Assembly: GCF_030519475.1 (NCBI RefSeq)
Contig: NZ_JAUMKD010000004.1
Location: 578,406-642,405, forward strand
Reading direction: 5' to 3'
Length of the DNA stretch: 64,000 bases
DNA from: Micromonospora sp. C28SCA-DRY-2
GTDB taxonomy: Bacteria > Actinomycetota > Actinomycetes > Mycobacteriales > Micromonosporaceae
Shown here: positions 42,239 through 50,309 of the stretch, piece after piece
Layout: each line of letters starts with the position of its first letter
Numbering within the stretch: position 1 is the first letter of the stretch
Translations under genes and position numbers: made by a program
Notes under the pieces: model-generated
Databases searched by the model: none
What the model saw: the letters and a program-made list of their open reading frames with translations, nothing else
What the model was told of the DNA's origin: nothing

Positions 42239-42918
42239 ATGACCGCGTCGATCCCCCGCCTGCCACTGCGCGACGAGCTGTTCCTGCTCGGCCACAACGA
42301 CGACACCGGCCAACCCCATATTCACCGCCAAGCCCTCGCACTCGGCATGGCCGGCGCGGTCCTGATCGACCTGTTCCTGGCCGGGCGAATCACCCTCGAC
42401 GGGGACACCCGCCCGGCCGGCGACAAACGCGTGCGCCTGCACATCGACCGGCCCATCGGCGACCTCATCACCGACACCGCCATCTCCTCGATCCGCTACA
42501 CCCACCCCGCCCCACCCCTGCGCGCGTGGCTGCGCGGGTTCGCCGACGACCTGTACGAACGCACCCGCGCCGGCCTGCTCGCCGGCGGAATCCTCCGACA
42601 CACGACCCGTCGCCGACTCGGTGGCCTGGTCCGTACCGAGGTCTACCTCGCCACCGACACCAAGTGGGCGGTCGTGGCCCGGGCACGGCTGCGCTACCTC
42701 GCTGCCGGCCGGGAACAGCCGAACAACCACACCGCCGCCCTCGCCGGCCTCGTCGCCGTCCTCGGCCTCGCCACCCACCTGTACCTCGACGACGACACAC
42801 CGCCGCGGTCACCGCCCAGCTGCGGGCGATCGCCGACCAACACCACCGACGGGTATGCGACATCACCGCCGCCGTCGACGCCGCGGTCGGTGACCTCGCC
42901 ACCGCGACGTACCGCTAG
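42239..42918 (+). pseudogene. GPP34-family protein, frameshift near 42795
   Basis: Golgi phosphoprotein-3-like family, common in actinomycetes: LPLRDELFLLGHNDDTGQP, ALGMAGAVLIDLFLAGRI and LAGLVAVLGLATHLYLDDD are in one frame, and the C-terminus (VTAQLRAIADQHHRRVCDI, AAVDAAVGDLATATYR) in another. ATG 42239 follows AGGAGG. Lipid-head-group or membrane-associated role unknown. The intact protein would be about 226 aa. Confidence 0.78.
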
Positions 42919-43133
42919 CCCACACGACAAGGACGCCAACCGCCACGGAACCAAATGCCCGTGCTCGTGCCGCCCGCTGGGCGGACAAGGACCACATCGC
43001 CGTACTGATCGTCGACGCACTACGCCCCCGGTCCTCTCGCCGCCCGCCTGGCGCCCGACCCGGCGTGGCCCACCGGCACAGCCAGGCAGACATCAACCCG
43101 GAGGCGCGTGATCGGGTAGCCTGGTGCCCCAGC

Positions 43134-43205
43134 GGGCCGTTAGCTCAATGGCAGAGCTGAGGACTTTTAATCCTTAGGTTCTGGGTTCGAGTCCCAGGCG
43201 GCCCA
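43134..43205 (+). tRNA. tRNA-Lys(TTT)
   Basis: 72-nt cloverleaf: acceptor GGGCCGT/GCGGCCC with one G-U, D-arm GCTC/GAGC, anticodon stem GAGGA/TCCTT with loop CTTTTAA (anticodon TTT), T-arm CTGGG/CCCAG around TTCGAGT, discriminator A, CCA not encoded. It is intact. An integrase remnant lies just downstream in convergent orientation. Its 3' half resembles the tRNA-Arg att repeat with a few differences. Confidence 0.93.
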
Positions 43206-43281
43206 CGTTCGAACTGGGAAAATAGTCCGGCACCACTGTCTTTCCTTGCTCTTGGTGCGAGCATTTGTCGGATTTTTGGTT

Positions 43282-43921
43282 TTAGTCTGCGAGCACCCGC
43301 CGAGCACCCAGCTCGGGGGATGACGGCAGGCGACGTGGCGCGCCGCCGCTGGTCGGGCGCGGTCCGGTGTCGTGGGGGCCACGCGCACATCGCCAAGGCG
43401 GGTGGTGCCTCCGATGGCGTTTATGCCGCGCGTCGGCGTCGGCGGGGGACGATTTTGGCGGCGGCTTCGGCTTTGCGCGTTCGACGTCGAGTTCGGCGAT
43501 GACGGAGGTGTAGGTGTCGGTCATGGTGATGGAGGAGTGGCCGAGGAGTTCCTGGATGTCTTTGAGGTCGGCGCCGGCTGTCTTGAGATAGGTGGCGGCG
43601 CAGTGTCGTAGGTCGTGCAGCCGGATCGGGGGTAGTCCGGAGTCGCGGACGAGGGCTTCGAATCGGTCGGTGACGGTCTGGGGGTGCCAGGGCTGCCCGT
43701 CGGGTTGGACGAAGAACAGCCCGATGTGGGGCCACGCGTTGCCGCAGGCCAGTTTCCATTGGGCGCGGCGGGTGTGGTGGGCGCGCAGCGCCGCTTGGGT
43801 GAAGCTGTCGAGGGACACGACCCGGTTGCCGGACTCGGATTTGACCTTCTTGATCACGGGTGTGTAGCCGTGGGTGGCCATCTGTTGGGTGACGCTGATC
43901 AGGGCGTTGATCCACGCCATC
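43282..43921 (-). pseudogene. Tyrosine integrase remnant beside tRNA-Lys
   Basis: Minus-strand frame carrying the C-terminal part of a recombinase: KKVKSESGNRVVSLDSFTQA, PIRLHDLRHCAATYLKTAG (HxLRH box), IQELLGHSSITMTDTYTSVI (GH and Tyr). The N-terminal domains and the first Arg box are missing, so it is inactive; the tail after AELDVERAKPKP is long and basic. Its 3' end points at the tRNA-Lys 3' end 76 bp away, the arrangement left by an element that integrated there. Confidence 0.78.
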
Positions 43922-43967
43922 GAAACCCGGCGGCGAAGAGGGCTCGCCTTTTCGGCAACCTGGCGAC

Positions 43968-44485
43968 GTGAGCGACCTGCTGTGGGAGGACGTTCAGGTC
44001 TGGTTCGACCCTGACCTGAACGGGACCCTTCCGGACGTGCATCTCCCTGGGACGACCGTCGAGGACTGGCCGGCTCTCCTCGACATCGTCCGGTCTGAGG
44101 ACTGGCGGTTCGCCTACCTGATCGACGGCCAGGAACGCCCGCCGCCCGCCGCGGCCGAGGACATGCTGAGCCTCCGCGACGGCCGGCATCCAGCTCAACG
44201 TCTGGCCAACCGCGACATACTCGCGATCTTCCCACCGTACGAGGCCGAGCAGATCGACTTCGATGTCGACCTGCGGGAGCTACAGGGCCAGCGACAGCTG
44301 GATATCCTCTGCCGGTTCCTGACCACGATCGGGCGACGGCTCCGCAAGCCCGTACTGATGACACCCGAGGGGCTCCGGGAACGATCCGGTGCTCGGGTAC
44401 GACACGACGGCCGACCGGGTCGTCCTGATGGCCGACGACTGGCCGGCCGACGAACGTTGGCGCCGCGCGCAGCACGGGATGTGAA
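43968..44485 (+). pseudogene. Hypothetical protein with one frameshift
   Basis: GTG 43968; TVEDWPALLDIVRSEDWRFA and FDVDLRELQGQRQLDILCRF are in the first frame up to PVLMTPEG, then NDPVLGYDTTADRVVLMADD continues in another frame to TGA 44485. The whole resembles a small actinomycete protein of about 170 aa of unknown function. A one-base loss near 44375 explains the break. Confidence 0.6.
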
Positions 44486-44635
44486 GGTCAGAGGGTCAGG
44501 ATCTGAGCCGAGACGGGGCGCAGGGTCGGGTGACCGCAGAATGACAATTATTGATACACCGACTGCTGCGCACAGGCGAGGCAGGAGGAGCAGGCCAGCG
44601 AGGAGGTGCCGACTTGCTTGAGGCAGACTACGTCC

Positions 44636-45508
44636 ATGTCACGAGCATCGGTACCGGACCAAGCGCAGCTGCTCTGGCCGACTATCCAGGCGGTCCGCAC
44701 GCTAGGTGGATCCGGATCTATCGATGAGATCGTGGAAACCGTGCTCGAGCAGCAGGACTTCACCGAGGAGCAGCAGCAGGTTCTGCATGGGGACGGGCCG
44801 AGGACGGAGATCGAGTACCGCCTTGCCTGGGCACGTACCTATCTCAAGTACATGAATCTTCTGGTCAACAGTCGCCGCGGCGTGTGGGCCCTCACCGAGC
44901 GCGGCCGATCAGTTCACCGGGAAGAGATACCGGGCCTGCATGCAGAGGTTGTGGCGCGGCAGCGCGAGGAGTTGCGCGCCAAGCGCCGAGCGCAGCAGTC
45001 CAAGGGGATATCAGCCGAAGCGGAGCAGCAGATCGACGATGAGCAGGACTGGCGAGAGCAGTTGCTGGACGTCCTGATGTCGGTTTCGCCAGCTGCCTTT
45101 GAACGGCTTGCGCAGCGCCTACTCCGCGAAGCCGGATTCATCAGCACGACCGTGACCGGACGAACGGGTGATGGCGGCATCGATGGACTAGGAATATATC
45201 GCATGTCCTTGGTCTCGTTTCCCGTCTTCTTCCAGTCGAAGCGGTATCGAGGCAGTGTCGGATCAAGTGCCGTTCGGGACTTTCGAGGCGCGATGGCGGG
45301 CCGGGGAGACAAGGGCCTACTGATTACCACCGGCACGTTCACGGCGGAGGCCAAGGCGGAGGCGACGCGGGACGGCGCGCCGCCCGTAGACCTGATTGAC
45401 GGACGGCGGCTGTGCGACCTTCTGAAGGAGTATGAGCTGGGCGTACGGACAGAAACGCGGGTAGTTGAGGACGTGCGTGTCGAAAAGGACTTTTTTGCAG
45501 ACCTGTGA
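44636..45508 (+). CDS. mrr: Mrr-type restriction endonuclease
   Basis: A 290-aa protein: N-terminal winged helix (QAVRTLGGSGSIDEIVETVL, AWARTYLKYMNLL) and C-terminal PD-(D/E)XK Mrr_cat domain: PAAFERLAQRLLREAGF, TGRTGDGGIDGLGI (catalytic Asp) and VFFQSKRYRGSVGSSAVRDF (Q-x-K), then KGLLITTGTFTAEAKAEA. Cuts DNA carrying foreign methylation. ATG 44636 preferred; a GTG at 44606 has an RBS with no spacer. First gene of the defense block. Confidence 0.9.
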   Translation: MSRASVPDQAQLLWPTIQAVRTLGGSGSIDEIVETVLEQQDFTEEQQQVLHGDGPRTEIEYRLAWARTYLKYMNLLVNSRRGVWALTERGRSVHREEIPGLHAEVVARQREELRAKRRAQQSKGISAEAEQQIDDEQDWREQLLDVLMSVSPAAFERLAQRLLREAGFISTTVTGRTGDGGIDGLGIYRMSLVSFPVFFQSKRYRGSVGSSAVRDFRGAMAGRGDKGLLITTGTFTAEAKAEATRDGAPPVDLIDGRRLCDLLKEYELGVRTETRVVEDVRVEKDFFADL

Positions 45509-45639
45509 GCTGCCCTTGGGTCACGTTGAAGACCAACCGTCAGGTTTGGGTCATGTGCTCGTGTCCACGGGTCGGTTGAGGCCGGAACGAGCGCGGGTGG
45601 GTGTGGTTCTCGACCAATGCAGCGACTTCGGGTGGGGTG

Positions 45640-46128
45640 ATGGCAAGCTCTGACGGTCTTGGCTCCCCGCCGTCGAGGGACGCTCAGGGCGGTTGGGTGG
45701 CCACGGCCGAGGGGTCGCACCTGAGGGGGCGGCGCACTCGGGACACTGGGCCCGAGATTGCGCTGCGCCGTGCGGTGCACGCTCTCGGCCTTCGTTTCCG
45801 GCTGGGACGAACGCTGGTGAATCGGTGTCGGCCGGACATGGTATTTCCTGGTCCGCGTGTCGCCGTATTCGTCGACGGGTGTTTCTGGCACGGCTGTCCG
45901 CAGCATGGGCCCTCCCGGTTCAGAGGTCCCAACGCGGAGAAGTGGGCAGTGAAGATCGCCACGAACAGGGCTCGTGATCAGCGGGTTGACGCCGAGCTGA
46001 GCGAGGCCGGTTGGCGGGTGGTCAGGGTGTGGGAGTGCGAGGTGCGTCGGGGGGCAGGGGAGGCGGCTCGTCGGGTTGCCGTGGAGGTGCGTGGACCGTC
46101 GTGGCCAGATTCGGCCCCGGCGGGCTGA
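45640..46128 (+). CDS. vsr: Vsr-family endonuclease
   Basis: A 162-aa nuclease: RGRRTRDTGPEIALRRAVHA (the TxPE box), RPDMVFPGPRVAVFVDGCFW (catalytic Asp residues) and HGCPQHG (zinc/His). Classical Vsr nicks T:G mismatches created by 5-methylcytosine deamination; in paraMORC/Z1 loci Vsr-like enzymes may act as the restriction nuclease. The C5-methyltransferase is two genes away. Confidence 0.85.
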   Translation: MASSDGLGSPPSRDAQGGWVATAEGSHLRGRRTRDTGPEIALRRAVHALGLRFRLGRTLVNRCRPDMVFPGPRVAVFVDGCFWHGCPQHGPSRFRGPNAEKWAVKIATNRARDQRVDAELSEAGWRVVRVWECEVRRGAGEAARRVAVEVRGPSWPDSAPAG

Positions 46129-46549
46129 GCCGTGGGAAGTGGCCGGGAGACCCTGGGTTTGGGTGACTGTGCGGAAGGCCAGTAGTGGAAGAAGCACGGC
46201 TGGTTGCAGCGGCGAATGCCCCGATCACTCTCAGCTTTTTTCACTGCGCGCTCGGTGTTCGTTGCCGGCACGATGCCTGTAGAGGCGGCGGCCAACCGGA
46301 ACCGCCGTACCCTTGTTCTAATTTTTCTCCGCGTCGCACCGCCGGCTCGGAGGCGATCGAGGTGGGTCCGACCTGTGTGGTCGAGCTGGGCACGAATCCT
46401 CGGGAAGGGTGAGGCATGGCATTCCGACGCCCGGAGGAGCGAGTTTCCGTGCCACAGGCCAGCCGCCGGATTCGGGGTGGGTCCCGCGGCGCGGCAGGGG
46501 AGTGTGACATCCTGGTCCCCATCGTCGTTGTCGGAACGAAGGAAGCGTC
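46129..46549. other. Intergenic region, nothing recognised
   Basis: About 420 bases between vsr and the first GHKL gene. A T-run (CTTTTTTC near 46239) and AT-rich TTCTAATTTTTCTC near 46317 may be terminator or promoter pieces; no coding frame is convincing. Confidence 0.4.
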
Positions 46550-47866
46550 GTGAGCGTACGGAACCTGTACAGCGTGGCGCCGTCTGCGGCGCGGTTGACC
46601 GACTCCCTGCGTGACATCGGATACGACTTCCCGACAGCGGTGGCCGACGTCGTCGACAACAGTGTCGCCGCAGGTGCGAGCCGGGTCGAGATCGACATCG
46701 TGTTCGACGGTTCGGACTCGTGGGTGATGATCGCCGACGACGGTCAGGGCATGAGTGCGAACGGGCTGTTGGAGGCGCTGCGCTACGGCAGCCGGCGTGA
46801 CTACGGTCGTGGGGATCTCGGCCGGTACGGGCTGGGACTGAAGACCGCTTCACTGTCGCAGTGTCGGTCGCTCACGGTGGTGAGCCGGAGGAGGGCGGCC
46901 ACCGCCCGCACGGTGGCACGGATGGTTGATCTCGACCTCATCGCGGAGATGGACGACTGGGTCGTCGCGGAGCCGGAGGGTGACGAGCAGGTTACCCGCG
47001 CTCGGGCGGCGGTGGCAGGCTCGGGTGGAACCGTGGTGCTGTGGCGCAGGCTTGACAGGGTCCTGCCGGAGCGCAACCCGGAGGGTGGTTGGGCGCGTCG
47101 TCGGCTGGAGGCGCTGGCAGGGAAGACGGCGGACCATCTTGGAACGGTCTTCCATCGTTTCCTTGAGGGCGATGTCGGCGGTGGACTCGTGATCACGGTC
47201 AATGGGGAGAAGGTCAGACCGTGGAACCCGTTCGCCCCGAATGAGCCTGCCCGTCAGGTGCTTCCTCCGCTGCGTTTCGAGGTGACGGTCGGCGAGGCGA
47301 CCGGCGCGGTGGTGCTGCAACGTTATGTACTGCCGTCTCGTGATCAGTTCAGCTCCCCGGCGGAGTTCGAGCGGTTGTCGGGTCAGCTCAACTGGAACCG
47401 TCAGCAGGGCCTCTACGTCTACCGTGCACAGCGGTTGGTCCAGTGGGGCGGCTGGAACGGGATGCGGGGCATCGACGAGCACACCAAGCTCGCCCGAGCG
47501 TCGCTTGACTTCGACACCGATCTCGACGTGGTCTTCAACATCAACGTCGCCAAGATCAGAGTGGCGATGCCGCCGCAGCTGCGACAGCTGCTCGAGCGCC
47601 CCGTTCACGAGCTGTGCCTGCGCGCCGACGACGCCTACCGCAAGAACTCCCGCAGCGCTTCGGAGGGCGCGAAGGGCGCCTCCGGGCAACTGGCGGCGGT
47701 CACGCGAGGCGATGCGTCGACGGGTGGCCCCTCCATGCCGGTCGTCGGACTGGCGCTGCGTGCCGCAGCGATGCGTGCTGGTGAGTACGCGGCTCTGCAG
47801 CGTATCGGCGAGACGTTGCGGGCCGAGGCTCCGGACGTCGCCGCCGCGCTCGGCTTCAGGGACTGA
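46550..47866 (+). CDS. paraMORC/MutL-like GHKL ATPase, copy 1
   Basis: A 438-aa protein. Bergerat fold at the N-terminus: AVADVVDNSVAAGASRVEID (N-box), IADDGQGMS (G1) and GRYGLGLKTASLSQ (G2). The middle resembles the S5-like transducer (GLYVYRAQRLVQWGGWNGMR, FNINVAKIRVAMP). MORC-type ATPases in R-M systems are thought to remodel DNA with a helicase and nuclease. GTG start after AAGGAAG. It is paralogous to 52336-53850 (both have GRYGLGLK/GHFGLGLK and GLYVYRAQR/GLYFYRRSR). Overlaps the convergent methyltransferase by 11 bp. Confidence 0.85.
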   Translation: MSVRNLYSVAPSAARLTDSLRDIGYDFPTAVADVVDNSVAAGASRVEIDIVFDGSDSWVMIADDGQGMSANGLLEALRYGSRRDYGRGDLGRYGLGLKTASLSQCRSLTVVSRRRAATARTVARMVDLDLIAEMDDWVVAEPEGDEQVTRARAAVAGSGGTVVLWRRLDRVLPERNPEGGWARRRLEALAGKTADHLGTVFHRFLEGDVGGGLVITVNGEKVRPWNPFAPNEPARQVLPPLRFEVTVGEATGAVVLQRYVLPSRDQFSSPAEFERLSGQLNWNRQQGLYVYRAQRLVQWGGWNGMRGIDEHTKLARASLDFDTDLDVVFNINVAKIRVAMPPQLRQLLERPVHELCLRADDAYRKNSRSASEGAKGASGQLAAVTRGDASTGGPSMPVVGLALRAAAMRAGEYAALQRIGETLRAEAPDVAAALGFRD

Positions 47867-49814
47867 CCGCAGGCGACCTCCTCGTCCGGGTACCGCGTAC
47901 GGCGGCTTCGCGGCAGGCGTCGTTCAGGGGGCAACGCGGACAGGCGGGTTCCGCTGGGCGACAGACAGAGCTGGCGACTTCGACCAAGCCCAGATGCGCC
48001 CGGCGTGCGTTGGTGCCGTCACCGATCATCCGGGCAACGGCCAGGCGCCCCGCCGTCATCCTGTTGCTGCGCTCGGGGTGCTCGTCAGTGAAAAGAGCGG
48101 CGACGCGTGGAATGCCCTTCGTGATCAGCACGGGTTCCTCCGCGTCATCCTCGCCGCGGGTGGGGACCGCGAGCACGGCGAGGTCGATCACGGATGTCTC
48201 GACCCCCTGCAGGCTGTCGATCTTGTCGTCGTCGAGCAGGTCGGGCTGCGAGGCGATTGTGCGGGCCAGCTCGAGCAATCGCTCACTGCGGTGCTCACGC
48301 TGGATCCAGCGCCCCATCTCGATCAGTTCTATACCGCCGGCGACGGTGTCCTGTGGCTGTTCCCAACGTGCCAGCAGCGGCCAGATGAACCTGACCTGGT
48401 CGGGGGCGGCCCGGTCGAGCAGCATCTCCGCCGAGATCACCTGCCACCGTGTACGGGCCCGAAGCCACGGGAGGGCTGGGTCGTCCAGGGTATCGAACCA
48501 GGTGGCAAGCGCTTCGGCGATGTCGTGGCTGCGGTAGGGAGCCGGCCTGCGGGCGTCCAGGGCTGCCATCACGGCGCGGCCGAGCTGGGTGCCCAGCGCA
48601 GGGGGCACGGCGTTGCCGATCTGGCGGAAGGCCGCCGACGGTGGGCCGGCGAAACGGAACCAGTCGGGGAAGGTCTGGAGCCGCGCGGCCTCGCGTACCG
48701 TAAGCGTGCGGTCCTGCCGGGGGTGGATGTACCAGTAGCCGTCCTTGGCGATGTGCGCGGTGATCGTGCGAGAGTAGTCGTCCTCGCTCAGACGCTTGTA
48801 CTTGTCGTCGAAGATGTCATCGCGGTAGCGCTTGAACTCATCGGGTAGGTCCGAGTACCGGGTGCCTGCGTCCATCATGTCGAAGGCGCGCTGGTCGTCC
48901 TCGCGGACGGGTCGGGTGATGTGGTCGAAGACCTTGCCCGCGTCCTGCGGCGCGACACCTTGGCGCATCTTCTTCTGGAAGGCCGACACCGGGCCCTGGT
49001 AGTCCGCCCAGCCGTCCGCACCGCCCTCGGGTCGCCAGCCGCCCTCAACCTCGGGCAGGTCGCCGATGGCGTTCCACACCGACACCCGGTCGGGCACCTC
49101 GTTCGGCCAGTCGAAGGCGATGCCATCTCGGAGCGCGACCAGGATCAGCCGCTGCCGGAACTGCGGTACGCCGTAACGATGGGTTTCGACGACTCTTTCC
49201 TCGACGGCGTAACCAATCGACTCCAGCTCGTGAACCATGGTGCGGAGGATGAACATCTCCCGGTCCAGGGCCATGTCTGGAACGTTCTCCATGATCACGG
49301 CGGCGGGTCTGGCCAGCTGGACCACCTCCAGGAACGAACGCCAGAGGTCCCGGCGTTCGTCGTGCGCCGGACGCAGGCCGTGGCGGACCTGGTGGCGGAT
49401 CAGCGAGCGGCCCGCTCTGGAGAAGGGCTGGCACGGCGGACCGCCGGCGAGTAGTTCGATCCCGGCGGACCTCATCAGCGATGCGATCCGCTCGACGTTC
49501 GCGGTCTCCCCGAGGTCGCAGTCGAGGGTCAGCCCCGGGTAGTGGTGTCGGTGCGTCTCGACTGACTCGGGATCGCGGTCGGCCGACAGAACCACCCGAA
49601 AGCCGGCCTCCGTGAGCCCGAGGCTCAGGCCACCCGCACCGCTGAACAGGTCCGCCGCCAGCCGCTCGCCCCGAGCGTGGCACGCCGCGGCAAAGCGCAG
49701 GAACTCCTCGTCGTCCACGCATGCCTGCGGATGGGGCGCCAGCCGCACGAACGGACCTCGCACGAGCTTGACCCCGTAACCCGCCCGCCGCTGCGTGCCA
49801 CCATCGTCCGCCAC
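47856..49814 (-). CDS. DNA cytosine-5 methyltransferase fused to EndoIII-like FeS domain
   Basis: A 652-aa protein. Methylase motifs in order: ADLFSGAGGLSLG, GGPPCQPFSRAG (catalytic Cys), MENVPDM, YGVPQFRQRL, RTLTVREAARLQTFP, RQIGNAVPPALG. From about residue 455 a HhH-GPD-like region follows (LLARWEQPQDTV, SLQGVETSVIDLAVLAV), ending with CRPAEPACPRCPLNDAC, exactly the C-x6-C-x2-C-x5-C spacing of endonuclease III iron-sulphur loops. The HhH is degenerate and the usual catalytic Asp is not obvious, so this may be a DNA-binding module. GTG 49814 follows GGAGGGG. Confidence 0.9.
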   Translation of the reverse strand: MADDGGTQRRAGYGVKLVRGPFVRLAPHPQACVDDEEFLRFAAACHARGERLAADLFSGAGGLSLGLTEAGFRVVLSADRDPESVETHRHHYPGLTLDCDLGETANVERIASLMRSAGIELLAGGPPCQPFSRAGRSLIRHQVRHGLRPAHDERRDLWRSFLEVVQLARPAAVIMENVPDMALDREMFILRTMVHELESIGYAVEERVVETHRYGVPQFRQRLILVALRDGIAFDWPNEVPDRVSVWNAIGDLPEVEGGWRPEGGADGWADYQGPVSAFQKKMRQGVAPQDAGKVFDHITRPVREDDQRAFDMMDAGTRYSDLPDEFKRYRDDIFDDKYKRLSEDDYSRTITAHIAKDGYWYIHPRQDRTLTVREAARLQTFPDWFRFAGPPSAAFRQIGNAVPPALGTQLGRAVMAALDARRPAPYRSHDIAEALATWFDTLDDPALPWLRARTRWQVISAEMLLDRAAPDQVRFIWPLLARWEQPQDTVAGGIELIEMGRWIQREHRSERLLELARTIASQPDLLDDDKIDSLQGVETSVIDLAVLAVPTRGEDDAEEPVLITKGIPRVAALFTDEHPERSNRMTAGRLAVARMIGDGTNARRAHLGLVEVASSVCRPAEPACPRCPLNDACREAAVRGTRTRRSPAVSP

Positions 49815-50309
49815 GATGTCACCCCTCCGTCTCGCCACAACGCACGGGGCAGGGTACCTCCGCCGGCCGACGGTTCGGATCAGCCGACCGGCATGGTCGC
49901 CCCGGCTTACTCCGGTGCCGGTCACAGCGGTCCGTAACGCGGCGCCCCGGCGACAACGCCTACCGATCATCGAGAGGGCTGTACCGTACCGGCCGGGCGG
50001 CCGAGGAGCCGAAGGCTTGGCAAATCCAACAGGTAGTGGGGCGGGCGCAACCTGTGTTGGCAGTCGGCCGCTGATAGACGATGGTCCAACCGATCCACAA
50101 AGGGCCCGATGCGCCGATAGCTCCTCGGCCCAGTGGGTCTTGTCGGCCCTGTCCTTATCGTGGAGAGTTGATGCCATCAGCAACTGATTCGGCGCGCACC
50201 GTCACCACACCCGCCGACGATCCTCCGGAGAAATGCATGCCCCTCACGAGCCCACCCGGCATGTGTGGCTCCCCCAACCGTGCCCACGTACCCAAATACA
50301 GGGGTTCGC
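49815..50309. other. Divergent intergenic region between methyltransferase and AIPR operon
   Basis: About 495 bases that must hold the promoters of both divergent transcripts. No gene or strong palindrome stands out. The open frames in this stretch are not convincing. Confidence 0.4.

Noticed and set aside
41215..42918. A single 567-aa fusion protein starting as acetamidase
   Set aside because: The continuous frame joins the acetamidase N-terminus to the GPP34 C-terminus through out-of-frame sequence; two independent frameshifts explain it better.
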